Source: Paraburkholderia graminis C4D1M
Lineage (GTDB): Bacteria > Pseudomonadota > Gammaproteobacteria > Burkholderiales > Burkholderiaceae
Length of the DNA stretch: 64,000 nt
Assembly (NCBI RefSeq): GCF_000172415.1
Contig: NZ_ABLD01000006.1
Span: 186,001 to 250,000, forward strand
Direction: 5' to 3'
Shown: positions 1-8,075 of the stretch, piece by piece
Position numbering within the stretch: the first letter of the stretch is position 1
How the letters are laid out: each line of letters starts with the position of its first letter
Position numbers and translations under genes: made by a program
The notes under the pieces: model-generated
What the model saw: only the letters and a program-made list of their open reading frames with translations
Database searches by the model: none
Told to the model about the DNA's origin: nothing

Positions 1-122
1 TTGTTCTTCTGCACGGTGACGACCTTCACGCTGACGATGTCGCGCAGCGGGAAAACCTGGCCGGCGGATGAAAGCGCATTGCGGGTGACCGACACGCCGC
101 GATCGTTGAAAGGAGTTTCCAT
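1..122 (-). CDS. N-terminal fragment of a small hypothetical protein (DUF6232-like)
   Basis: Reading from an ATG at 122 leftward gives an open frame that runs off the window edge after about 40 codons. It begins METPFNDRGVSVTRNAL and continues with VFPLRDIVSVKV. This pattern (short start, 'gVsVT', then 'y.l.dI.SVkv') resembles small DUF6232-type proteins, which are otherwise uncharacterised. Only the first third is present, so the family call is tentative. No Shine-Dalgarno site is obvious. Confidence 0.4.
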   Translation of the reverse strand, partial: METPFNDRGVSVTRNALSSAGQVFPLRDIVSVKVVTVQKN

Positions 123-295
123 CGAGTCGAATGCAAGCTGTTGCAAAGGGCGCAGCGTACCAGAGTTCGCGTGCGCAGGGCTTGCGCGAGATGCTGGCTT
201 GGTTCGGAAAAGGCCCGGCCCAGAGCGCTGCAACGCCTTCCGACGAACTTCGCGCCTGCCGTTTCTGTCGAAGCAATATAGCGGGAGTTCACATC

Positions 296-604
296 ATGAA
301 GCGGTTTTACGTCAGCGCTACTGTGGCTATCACTGCGATCTTCGCGGCCGGCTGTTCATCGACATGGCCGCCGTCCGCTGAACGAGACGCGCGGCAGGTT
401 CCACCCACTGCCGCAACCTCCACCACGCCAACCGCGCGCACCGATCAGCCTAAGTCCAAACCGAAGCCGCCAGTACTGAGCGTCGGCGTGACCGATCCCG
501 ACACTCAATTGATTCTTCCGTGGTTCCTCGCGGACATCATCAATGCGGTCAACGCGCATCAGTCTTTCGGCTCCACGCTCAATACGATGAAACAGGGACT
601 TTGA
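296..604 (+). CDS. Small predicted lipoprotein, function unknown
   Basis: A 102-residue protein. It starts MKRFYVSATVAITAIFAAGC: a positively charged N-end, a hydrophobic stretch and a lipobox ending in Cys20 (FAAGC), so it should be exported and lipid-anchored in the envelope. A Thr/Pro/Lys-rich linker (about 25-60) precedes a short C-terminal part (LSVGVTDPDTQLILPWFL). The in-frame extension upstream of 296 has the wrong composition for a signal peptide, which is why this start is chosen. It converges on the LysR gene that ends at 616. I recognise no domain. Confidence 0.6.
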   Translation: MKRFYVSATVAITAIFAAGCSSTWPPSAERDARQVPPTAATSTTPTARTDQPKSKPKPPVLSVGVTDPDTQLILPWFLADIINAVNAHQSFGSTLNTMKQGL

Positions 605-615
605 GCGAGTGGCCC

Positions 616-1587
616 TCAGCCGATAGTCACGCCGCACTCCTTCAACGCCCCACGCAACCCCAACTGCGGATACGCACTCTCCAACGTACGCAAATCCGCG
701 CGCATCTCTTCGACGATCCAGTCGCGCACATCCGCAACAATCGGCCGCAATGGCCGGTTCGCCGGCGACACCAGGCAGCAGCGCCGACTCGTCACGATGA
801 TCTGCTCCTCGGCGGGGACCAGCGCGCGCTGCGATAGCCAGTGCGACACCACGTTCAACCAGCCAAGCGCGATGCCCTGGCCGAGCAGCGCGGCCTGCAC
901 GACGATCGCGTAGTCGTTGAAGCTGAGCATGCCCGCGACGCGCCGGCCATGCTGCTCGAACGCGCCAAAGCGGTGATGCCAGCCGCGCTCTTCGTCGTCC
1001 ATCACGATGACGGTATCGCCATGCTCGCGGCCCGCCTCCGTTTGCGCCGTTTCCTGGTAGCGCGGGTTGCAAACGGGCATCAGCGTTTCGGGCATGACGA
1101 GCACGCTGTTCTCGTCGATTTCGTCGGCGTGCAGAAAGCGCATGCCGAGATCGACGTCGACCAGCGGCCCGCCGATGCGCCCCGAAATGAGCTGAAACCT
1201 CAGATCAATCGACGGAAACGCCTGGTTCAGGCGGCTCATGCGCGGCATCAGCCAATGCGTCGTAAAGCCGGTCGACACCGACAGCGTGACCGACTCGACG
1301 CCCGTGGCGCGCGCCTCGATTTCGCGTATCGCGCTCTCTATGCCGTTGAATCCTTCGGAGATCTTGCGATAGAGAATGCGCCCGTTCTCCGTCAACTCGA
1401 TGCCGCCGCGCACGCGCTCGAAAAGGCGCACTCCGATGTGGTCTTCCATGCGCGCGAGCATGCGGCTCACGGCGGGTTGGCTCACATAGAGTTCCTGCGC
1501 GGCGCGCGTGAAGTTGCCGCAGCGCGCGGCGGCTTCGAAGACGAACAGCGCATTCGCGCTCGGCAATTTTTTGCGTAGATTCGGCAT
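616..1587 (-). CDS. LysR-family regulator (GcvA type) of the adjacent transport/catabolic locus
   Basis: A 323-residue LysR-type DNA-binding regulator. The N-terminal winged HTH (about residues 8-66) reads NALFVFEAAARCGNFTRAA followed by LYVSQPAVSRMLARME, typical of the GcvA/AmpR subgroup; a periplasmic-binding-protein-like effector domain follows (about 95-300). It is divergent from the ABC/oxidase operon starting at 1688, and the 100-bp gap holds a promoter nearly copied in front of the solute-binding gene at 10941. Divergent LysR genes usually control the neighbouring operon in response to a pathway compound, so this is probably the activator of both arms. Its start codon lies inside the conserved promoter block, suggesting autoregulation. 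Confidence 0.9.
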   Translation of the reverse strand: MPNLRKKLPSANALFVFEAAARCGNFTRAAQELYVSQPAVSRMLARMEDHIGVRLFERVRGGIELTENGRILYRKISEGFNGIESAIREIEARATGVESVTLSVSTGFTTHWLMPRMSRLNQAFPSIDLRFQLISGRIGGPLVDVDLGMRFLHADEIDENSVLVMPETLMPVCNPRYQETAQTEAGREHGDTVIVMDDEERGWHHRFGAFEQHGRRVAGMLSFNDYAIVVQAALLGQGIALGWLNVVSHWLSQRALVPAEEQIIVTSRRCCLVSPANRPLRPIVADVRDWIVEEMRADLRTLESAYPQLGLRGALKECGVTIG

Positions 1588-1660
1588 GACTTCATGTTAT
1601 GCCCGATCCAACAATTTGGGAATTGCCGCCAAAAAGTTTGCCACCTATATTTTCCCTAAC
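1585..1660 (+). promoter_or_regulatory. Promoter and putative LysR operator of the ABC/oxidase operon
   Basis: A -35 TTGCCG (1623-1628), a 17-bp spacer and a -10 TATATT (1646-1651) sit about 37 bp ahead of the ATPase start. Upstream are CATGTTATG (1593-1601) and CCAACAATTTGG (1608-1619), the latter having CCAA/TTGG arms. The block aligns without gaps to the promoter at 11037-11112 on the minus strand: 52 of 76 positions match by hand count, 27 of the first 32. Operator function is inferred from this conservation. Confidence 0.7.
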
Positions 1661-1687
1661 GCAGCCCCTTTAGCGAGAAAAAACGCA

Positions 1688-2761
1688 ATGGACGCACGAG
1701 CGAAAACAGGAGTCTCGATCCGGTCGGCAGGCAAGCGCTACGGTCCGGTGGTCGCGCTGGACGACGTTTCGCTCGACATCGCGCCCGGCGAGTTCGTGTC
1801 GCTGCTAGGGCCGTCGGGCTCGGGCAAGACGACGCTGCTCGGCATCCTCGGCGGCTTTGTTCAGCCGAGTTCGGGCGCAGTCTGGGTCGGCGAGAATGAC
1901 ATTACATTTGCGCCGCCGCATAAACGCAATATCGGCATCGTGTTCCAGAACTACGCGCTGTTTCCGCACATGACGGTCGGCGAGAACGTGGCATTCCCGC
2001 TGCGCGCGCGCCGCGAGCCGAAAGCGGGCTGGGCGAAGAAAGTGGCCGACGCACTCGCGATGGTCGAACTGAGCGGCTTCGAGGCGCGCAACATCAGCCA
2101 GCTTTCGGGCGGCCAGCGTCAGCGCGTCGCGCTCGCCAGAGCGATGGTGTTCGAGCCGCAACTCATCCTGATGGACGAACCGCTCTCCGCGCTCGACAAG
2201 CAATTGCGCGAGACCATGCAGATCGAACTGCGGCGTCTGCACCGCAAGCTCGGCGCGACGATCGTCTACGTGACGCATGATCAGCGCGAGGCGCTCACCA
2301 TGAGCGACCGCGTCGCGGTGCTGAAGAACGGCAAGCTCGTGCAGATCGATACGCCGGAGCGTCTGTACGACCGGCCTTGCGATGCGTTCGTCGCGAGCTT
2401 CATCGGCGAGGCGACGCTGCTCGACGTGAGCCGCGCCGGCGACGACGCCGTGCGGCTCGGCGACGCGCTGCTGCGCACCACGCATCCGTTGCCGCGCGGC
2501 GAGCGTCTGCTGCTCGCCGTGCAAACCGAAAAGCTCGTGATCGACGGCGGTTCCGCCGAAGGCGCCAACCGGCTGTCGTGCCGCGTGACCGAAGTGCTGT
2601 ATCAGGGCGAGAGTTTGCGCGTGTTCGCCGCGCTCGCCGACGGCACCTCGATCAGCTTGCGCCAACCCGGCAATCACGACGCGCGTCGCCGCATTCCATC
2701 GCCGGGCGAGCCTATGACGGTGTTGCTCGATCCGCAGGACACCATCGTCGTGCCCGCCTGA
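1688..2761 (+). CDS. ABC transporter ATP-binding protein (PotA/spermidine-putrescine class)
   Basis: A 357-residue ATPase energising import through the two permeases encoded at 4896 and 5804. Walker A is GPSGSGKTT, the signature is LSGGQRQRVALARA, Walker B is LILMDEP and the switch histidine is in VTHDQ. A C-terminal TOBE-like region (about 285-357) is typical of the polyamine/sulfate/iron importer class. An in-frame extension to 1508 overlaps the LysR gene and promoter and is rejected; the ATG at 1688 gives the normal N-end (VSIRSAGKRYGPVVALDDVS). It is the first gene of a six-gene operon. The transported compound cannot be read from this subunit. Confidence 0.92.
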   Translation: MDARAKTGVSIRSAGKRYGPVVALDDVSLDIAPGEFVSLLGPSGSGKTTLLGILGGFVQPSSGAVWVGENDITFAPPHKRNIGIVFQNYALFPHMTVGENVAFPLRARREPKAGWAKKVADALAMVELSGFEARNISQLSGGQRQRVALARAMVFEPQLILMDEPLSALDKQLRETMQIELRRLHRKLGATIVYVTHDQREALTMSDRVAVLKNGKLVQIDTPERLYDRPCDAFVASFIGEATLLDVSRAGDDAVRLGDALLRTTHPLPRGERLLLAVQTEKLVIDGGSAEGANRLSCRVTEVLYQGESLRVFAALADGTSISLRQPGNHDARRRIPSPGEPMTVLLDPQDTIVVPA

Positions 2762-2834
2762 TTCCTCTCGCGCCCGCCCGGGCTTACCTCTTGCGCAATT
2801 CACGCAACCCTCACAACCCGCAAAGGATGATGCA

Positions 2835-3545
2835 ATGAAGCTCACCGATTTCAAGGTCCTGACGTTCGATGTCGTCGGCACGCTGATCAACTTCGAACAG
2901 GGCGTGCTCGCGTCCGTGCGGCGCCTGGGCGGCGCGGCGGCGAAAGACCTCACCGACGATCAGATCTTCGAACCGTATATGCGCGGACGCGCGAAATATC
3001 CGGGGCGCTCGAGTCACGAGATGGCGAACGTCTATCTGTATCTCGCGAAGGAACTCGGCCTGCCCGACGACGCGCAATCCGCCGCCGCATTCCAGCGCGA
3101 CGTGCTCGAATGGCCCGCGTTCGAAGATTCGGTGGAAGCGTTGAAGCGCCTGCGCAAACACTACCGGCTCGTTGCGATGACGAACGCGGACCGCGTCGCG
3201 TTGTCGGCGTATGCGCACACACTCGGCGATCCGTTCGACGACACCGTGTGCTGCGACGAAACCGGCGTCGCGAAGCCGGACCCGCAATTCTTCGCCTATA
3301 ACCGCGGACGTCAGGCCGCGTTCGGCTTCAAGTTCGACGAAATTCTGCACACCGCGCAGAGCCAGTATCACGACATCGGCATCGCGACGAAGCTCGGTTA
3401 CGCGACCTGCTGGATCGAGCGCCGTCAGGGCATGAAGGGTTTCGGCGCGACGCCGGTTCCGGAAGCCGTCACGACGCCGACGTTCAAATTCGCGACGCTC
3501 GGCGCGCTCGCCGACGCGGTCGAAGCCGAAGCGCGCGCCGCTTAA
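2835..3545 (+). CDS. Haloacid dehalogenase type II (HAD superfamily)
   Basis: A 236-residue HAD hydrolase. Motif I is FDVVGTLIN with a single Asp nucleophile (D13) and no second Asp two residues on, the pattern of L-2-haloacid dehalogenases rather than phosphatases. Motif II is MTNAD (about 115) and a motif III/IV region around GVAKPDPQFF and HTAQSQYHDIG follows. The start has a good AAAGGA site 7 bp ahead. It is second in the operon after the ABC ATPase and 4 bp before the oxidase gene. Members often act on unknown small acids, so dehalogenation of a haloacid in this locus is not certain. Confidence 0.85.
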   Translation: MKLTDFKVLTFDVVGTLINFEQGVLASVRRLGGAAAKDLTDDQIFEPYMRGRAKYPGRSSHEMANVYLYLAKELGLPDDAQSAAAFQRDVLEWPAFEDSVEALKRLRKHYRLVAMTNADRVALSAYAHTLGDPFDDTVCCDETGVAKPDPQFFAYNRGRQAAFGFKFDEILHTAQSQYHDIGIATKLGYATCWIERRQGMKGFGATPVPEAVTTPTFKFATLGALADAVEAEARAA

Positions 3546-3549
3546 AGTC

Positions 3550-4899
3550 ATGCTCGCGCCCGCGATTCACAACGCCTCGCAACGCCCGCAGCCCGATTCG
3601 TTATGGCGCGCGATGGCGGCGCGCACTGCCGAAAAGCAGGCGCCCGTCAGCACGGGCACGCCGCTCGCTCGCGATCTCATCGTCGACGTGGCCGTGATCG
3701 GCGCGGGCTACTCGGGCCTCGCCGCCGCGTATGCGCTGCAAAAACGCGGCGTCGACTGCGCGGTGTTCGATGCAAACCCGGTGGGTTGGGGCGCGAGTGG
3801 GCGCAATGGCGGCGTGGTGTCGTCGAAATTCCGCTTGTCGTTTCCGCAGATCGACAAGCTGCATGGACTCGATACCGCGAAGCGCATGCACCGGCTCGCG
3901 CATGAAGGCGTGCGCGTGGTCGAATCGTTCGTCGACGAATTCAGGCTCGAGCGCGCGCGTTTCGAGCATACGGGCAGCCTGCGTTGCGCGCACACCGAGC
4001 GAGCGTTCGAAGCGATTCGCGCGGAAGCGGACTGGGTGCGCACGCAACTGGGCGATACGTCGATGACCGTGCAATCGGCCGCGGAAATAACTCGCGAGAC
4101 GGGATCGGCGGAATTTGTCGGCGGCGTATTGAGCGCCGATGCCGGTACGATCCTGCCGCTCGAATACGTGTACGGCATCGCGCGCGGACTGACCGCGCGC
4201 GGCGTGCCGATTTACGAAGCAACGCCGATCGTCGAGATGACGCGTGCTGAGCGCGGCTCGGGCGGCGCCGTGCTGCGCACGCCTCACGGCGCGGTGCGCG
4301 CGAAGCAGGTGATCGTCGCGACCAATGCGTATTCCGATCTCACGGCCGCGACCGCCGCCTATCAACGCGAGCTCGTGCCGTTTCGCAGCGCGATGATCGC
4401 AACCGAGCGTCTGCCCGCGGAACTCGATGCGCGCCTGATGGTGCAGCGCCGCAGCTATACGGAAACGCGTCGCATGATGAAGTGGTTCCGCAAGGTTGAC
4501 GGTCGCATGCTGTTCGGCGGACGCGATGCGTTCGGCAAGGAAGGGCAGTCCACCGGTTTCGACGCGCTGCGCCGCGCGATGATCGCGCTGTTTCCCGATC
4601 TCGCGGATGTGCAGATCGAGTACCAATGGTCGGGCTATGTCGGCATGACCTTCAACTCGCTGCCGCATGTTGGCCGAAGCGACGACGTCACGACGTTTTG
4701 TCTCGGGTATAACGGAGCAGGTGTCGCGATGGCGAGCCTGCTCGGCCAGCATGCCGCGGCGCTCGCGCTCGGCGAAACGCCTGAGCTCGCATTGCTAGGC
4801 CAGCAAGGCTTGCGGCCCGTGCCGTTTCATTCGCTGCGCGCGCCGGGCGTTCGCGTCGTCGCCGCGTGGTATCAGTTTCTTGACGCCGTGGGTGCATGA
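3550..4899 (+). CDS. FAD-dependent amine/amino-acid oxidoreductase (PuuB/DAO family)
   Basis: A 449-residue flavoprotein. The FAD-binding GAGYSGL lies at residues 51-57, preceded by a beta strand (VDVAVI) and followed by the PuuB-type ASGRNGG signature (about 80-86). The C-terminal GYNGAGVAMASLLG closes the FAD site. The family includes gamma-glutamylputrescine oxidase and related amine oxidases that yield an aldehyde, which fits the aldehyde dehydrogenase at the end of this operon. It overlaps the next gene by 4 bp, indicating translational coupling. The N-terminal 40 residues are a normal family extension, not a clear signal peptide. The exact substrate is unknown. Confidence 0.88.
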   Translation: MLAPAIHNASQRPQPDSLWRAMAARTAEKQAPVSTGTPLARDLIVDVAVIGAGYSGLAAAYALQKRGVDCAVFDANPVGWGASGRNGGVVSSKFRLSFPQIDKLHGLDTAKRMHRLAHEGVRVVESFVDEFRLERARFEHTGSLRCAHTERAFEAIRAEADWVRTQLGDTSMTVQSAAEITRETGSAEFVGGVLSADAGTILPLEYVYGIARGLTARGVPIYEATPIVEMTRAERGSGGAVLRTPHGAVRAKQVIVATNAYSDLTAATAAYQRELVPFRSAMIATERLPAELDARLMVQRRSYTETRRMMKWFRKVDGRMLFGGRDAFGKEGQSTGFDALRRAMIALFPDLADVQIEYQWSGYVGMTFNSLPHVGRSDDVTTFCLGYNGAGVAMASLLGQHAAALALGETPELALLGQQGLRPVPFHSLRAPGVRVVAAWYQFLDAVGA

Positions 4900-5807
4900 T
4901 GACGACAGCCAAACGGATTTTTCAGGGACCCAGCTTGATGCAGACGACCGCGATGGACCCGTCGGAGCGCCATCGGCAACGCGAGGACCGCGCGATGCTG
5001 CTGTTGCTCGCGCCCGCGCTTTTCGTCGTCTTTGTGCTGCTGGTGGTGCCGCTCGCGTGGCTCTCGTGGCAGTCCATCTGGCATGACGGCGGCTTCACGC
5101 TCGTCAACTATCGGCGCATCTTCACGGGCACCTATCTGGATACGTTCCTGCTCACGTTCAGGCTCAGCGCGATCGTGACCGGCGTGACGCTTCTGCTCGG
5201 TTATCCCGTTGCATATTTCGCGGCCTCCGTGTCGCCGCGATGGAGCGCGCTGATACTCGGCATGGTCATATTGCCGTTCTGGACCAGCGTGCTCGTGCGC
5301 ACTTACGCATGGCTCGTGCTGTTGCAGCGCACCGGGCTCATCAACAAGGCGCTGCTCGAAATGGGCCTCGTGGATCGGCCGATACAACTCGCCTACAACC
5401 AGTTCGGCACGATCCTCGCGATGGTGCATATTCTGTTGCCGTTCATGGTGCTGCCGCTTTATTCGGCCATGCAGAAGATTCCAGCGAACCTCTCGCAGGC
5501 CGGCGCGAGCCTCGGCGGCTCGCCGCTGCATGTTTTCTGGCGCGTGTTTCTGCCGCTGTCGATGAGCGGCGTCGTCGCGGGCGTCACGCTCGTCTTCGTG
5601 CTGTGCCTTGGCTTTTACATCACGCCTGAGCTGATGGGCGGCGGCAAGTCGATCATGGTGTCGATGGTGGTGAGCCGCAACGTGGAGATCTACAACAGTT
5701 GGGGAGCGGCGAGCGCGGTCAGCGTCGTGCTGCTGGTTTGCGTGTTCGCGATCTTCTATGCCGCGAGCCGCGTGATTCCACTTGAAAAGACCCTGGGCGC
5801 GAAATGA
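4896..5807 (+). CDS. ABC transporter permease (PotB class)
   Basis: A 303-residue inner-membrane permease. After a polar N-terminal tail (1-30) come about six hydrophobic segments, beginning LLLLAPALFVVFVLLVVPLAWL. The EAA-like loop GASLGGSPLHVFWRVFLPLS (about 205-225) contacts the ATPase. It pairs with the second permease, whose gene overlaps by 4 bp. Together with the ATPase at 1688 and the binding protein at 9898-10941 it completes an importer of the spermidine/putrescine type. The ATG used overlaps the preceding stop; a downstream in-frame Met is possible but would shorten only the cytoplasmic tail. Confidence 0.9.
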   Translation: MMTTAKRIFQGPSLMQTTAMDPSERHRQREDRAMLLLLAPALFVVFVLLVVPLAWLSWQSIWHDGGFTLVNYRRIFTGTYLDTFLLTFRLSAIVTGVTLLLGYPVAYFAASVSPRWSALILGMVILPFWTSVLVRTYAWLVLLQRTGLINKALLEMGLVDRPIQLAYNQFGTILAMVHILLPFMVLPLYSAMQKIPANLSQAGASLGGSPLHVFWRVFLPLSMSGVVAGVTLVFVLCLGFYITPELMGGGKSIMVSMVVSRNVEIYNSWGAASAVSVVLLVCVFAIFYAASRVIPLEKTLGAK

Positions 5808-6598
5808 ACAGGATTCCGTTAGGCAGAGTCGTGCTCGGCGCGTTCGTCGTGCTGATCCTCGTATTCCTGATGCTGCCGGTGCTGATCGTCGTGCCGCTAT
5901 CGTTCTCCGACACGCGCTTCATGACGTTCCCGCCGCCCGCGTACTCGTTGCGCTGGTATCACGCGTTCTTCGACAACCCCGCATGGATCGACGCCGCTCG
6001 CGTGACGCTGACGGCATCCGTTTGCGCCGCGCTCGTCGCGACGCCGCTCGGCGTTGCCGCGGCCTACGCGATCCAGCACGGCACGCATTGGTCGATGCGC
6101 TATTTGCGCACGCTGCTGATGTTGCCGCTGATGGTGCCGATCATCATCGTCGCGGTGGGCGTGTTCTTCGTCTTCACGCAGGCGGGTTACGTGAATACGC
6201 TCGGCGGGCTGATCGTCGCGGATACGATGCTCGGACTGCCGTACGTGCTGATTTCCGTCGGCGCGGATTTGCGCACGTTCGACCGCACGCAGGAAATGGT
6301 CGCGCGCAGTCTCGGCATGAATCGGCTGCGCAGCTTTCTCACGGTGACGCTGCCGCAGATCAAGGCGAGCGTGATTTCCGGCGCGGTGTTCGTCTTCATT
6401 CAGGCGCTCGATGAAACCGTCGTCGCGCTCTTCATATCGGGCGGAGCGAATCAGACGCTCACGCGCCGCATGTTCGTCACGCTGCGCGACGAGATCGATC
6501 CGACCATCGCCGCGATCAGCACCATGCTCACTGCGTTGACGTTGTGTCTCGTGATGATCGTCGTCGTGAGCCGGCGTTCGGCCGGCGCGCGGGCGTGA
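5804..6598 (+). CDS. ABC transporter permease (PotC class)
   Basis: A 264-residue inner-membrane permease with about six membrane segments, the first being VVLGAFVVLILVFLMLPVLI. The EAA-type loop is RSLGMNRLRSFLTVTLPQIK (about 166-185). It is the partner of the permease at 4896, with which it overlaps by 4 bp (ATGA), and forms the heterodimeric channel. It is followed after 31 bp by the aldehyde dehydrogenase, so transport and oxidation are encoded on one transcript. Confidence 0.9.
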   Translation: MNRIPLGRVVLGAFVVLILVFLMLPVLIVVPLSFSDTRFMTFPPPAYSLRWYHAFFDNPAWIDAARVTLTASVCAALVATPLGVAAAYAIQHGTHWSMRYLRTLLMLPLMVPIIIVAVGVFFVFTQAGYVNTLGGLIVADTMLGLPYVLISVGADLRTFDRTQEMVARSLGMNRLRSFLTVTLPQIKASVISGAVFVFIQALDETVVALFISGGANQTLTRRMFVTLRDEIDPTIAAISTMLTALTLCLVMIVVVSRRSAGARA

Positions 6599-6629
6599 TG
6601 CCTTTTCATTTCCTCTGACTGGGAAGCGG

Positions 6630-8057
6630 ATGTCCAATGCACTGAAGTTTTATATCGACGGCGCATGGGTTGCGCCGTCCGGCAACGCGCGCCTTGCCGT
6701 GGTCGATCCCTGCACGGAAGAAGCGTTCGCCGAGATCGCGCTGGGCAATGCGGAAGATGTCGAGCGCGCGGTCGCCGCGGCGAGACGCGCGTTCGCGTCG
6801 TTCTCGCTGACGCAGCCGGCCGAACGCATCGCGCTGATCCGCCGCATACTCGACGCCTACATGGCGCGCTACGACGAGATGGCCGCTGTGATCTCGCGTG
6901 AGATCGGCGCGCCGAAAAAGCTCTCGCATGCGTGGCAGGCCGCGCTCGGCAAGCGTCATCTGGAAGAACTGCTGCGTACCTGCGAGAGCTTCGCGTGGCA
7001 GCGCAAGAAGGGCACGACGCTCGTCAATCATGAGCCCGTCGGCGTGGTCGCGCTGATTACGCCGTGGAACTGGCCGATCAACCAGATTGTCTGCAAGGTC
7101 GCGCCCGCGATTGCCGCCGGCTGCACGATGGTGCTCAAGCCGAGCGAGGTGTCTCCGCTGAACGCCGTGCTGTTCGCTGAAATTCTCGACGCGGCGGGCG
7201 TGCCGCCAGGCGTGTTCAATCTGCTGAACGGCGACGGCCCGACTGTCGGCGCCGCGCTATGCAGTCATCCGGACGTCGACATGGTGTCGTTCACCGGATC
7301 GACGCGCGCGGGCGTGGAAATCGCGAAGCTGGCCGCGCCGACCGTCAAGCGCGTGCATCAGGAACTCGGCGGGAAATCCGCCAACATTCTTCTCGACGAC
7401 GTGGACCTGGAAGCCGCGGTCACGTCGGGCGTGAACTCGTGCTTCAGCAACAGCGGGCAGTCGTGCAATGCGCCGACGCGCATGCTGGTGCCGGCAGCGC
7501 GGCACGACGAGGCCGTGGCGATTGCACAGCGCGCGGCGGCCGCGCACCGCATCGGTCCCGCTGACGACGACGAAACGACGATGGGCCCGGTCGTTAGCGA
7601 CGTGCAATACGCACGCGTGCAACGGCTGATCGAAATGGGCATCGAGGAAGGCGCGCTGCTCGCGGCGGGCGGGCCAGGACGTCCCGACGGTTTGACGCGC
7701 GGCTACTACGTGCGGCCCACGGTATTCGCAAACGTCGCTCCGTCGATGACGATCGCTCGCGAAGAAATCTTCGGCCCGGTGCTCGCGATCATGCCGTATC
7801 GCGACGAAGAAGACGCCATCGCCATTGCCAACGACACACCGTTTGGACTCGCCGCGTATGTTCAATCCGCGGATCAGGCGCGCGCGAGGCGCGTTGCATT
7901 GCGCTTGCGTGCGGGCAGCGTGTATCTGAACTATCCGGCGTGGGACGCGGGCTCGCCGTTCGGCGGCTACAAGCAGTCCGGCAACGGACGCGAATACGGC
8001 GAGTGGGGGCTCGAAGCGTTTCTCGAAGTGAAGGGTATCGTTGGGTACGGCGAGTAG
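6630..8057 (+). CDS. NAD(P)-dependent aldehyde dehydrogenase
   Basis: A 475-residue aldehyde dehydrogenase of normal length. Visible active-site elements are PWNWP with Asn147, Lys170 in LKPSE, Glu245 in HQELGGKS and the nucleophile Cys279 in NSGQSCNAPTR. The NAD motif FTGSTRAG (221-228) is intact. It should oxidise the aldehyde made by the amine oxidase and/or the GMC dehydrogenase of this locus to a carboxylate. It is the last gene of the plus-strand operon and ends 18 bp before the convergent GMC gene. The family members nearest in style handle small aliphatic or amino aldehydes; the substrate is not readable. Confidence 0.9.
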   Translation: MSNALKFYIDGAWVAPSGNARLAVVDPCTEEAFAEIALGNAEDVERAVAAARRAFASFSLTQPAERIALIRRILDAYMARYDEMAAVISREIGAPKKLSHAWQAALGKRHLEELLRTCESFAWQRKKGTTLVNHEPVGVVALITPWNWPINQIVCKVAPAIAAGCTMVLKPSEVSPLNAVLFAEILDAAGVPPGVFNLLNGDGPTVGAALCSHPDVDMVSFTGSTRAGVEIAKLAAPTVKRVHQELGGKSANILLDDVDLEAAVTSGVNSCFSNSGQSCNAPTRMLVPAARHDEAVAIAQRAAAAHRIGPADDDETTMGPVVSDVQYARVQRLIEMGIEEGALLAAGGPGRPDGLTRGYYVRPTVFANVAPSMTIAREEIFGPVLAIMPYRDEEDAIAIANDTPFGLAAYVQSADQARARRVALRLRAGSVYLNYPAWDAGSPFGGYKQSGNGREYGEWGLEAFLEVKGIVGYGE

Positions 8058-8075
8058 GTTGCGATCAGGGCACGA

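Noticed and set aside
1508..1687. N-terminal extension of the ABC ATPase
   Set aside because: It would run through the LysR gene start and the promoter; residues before 1688 do not resemble the family.
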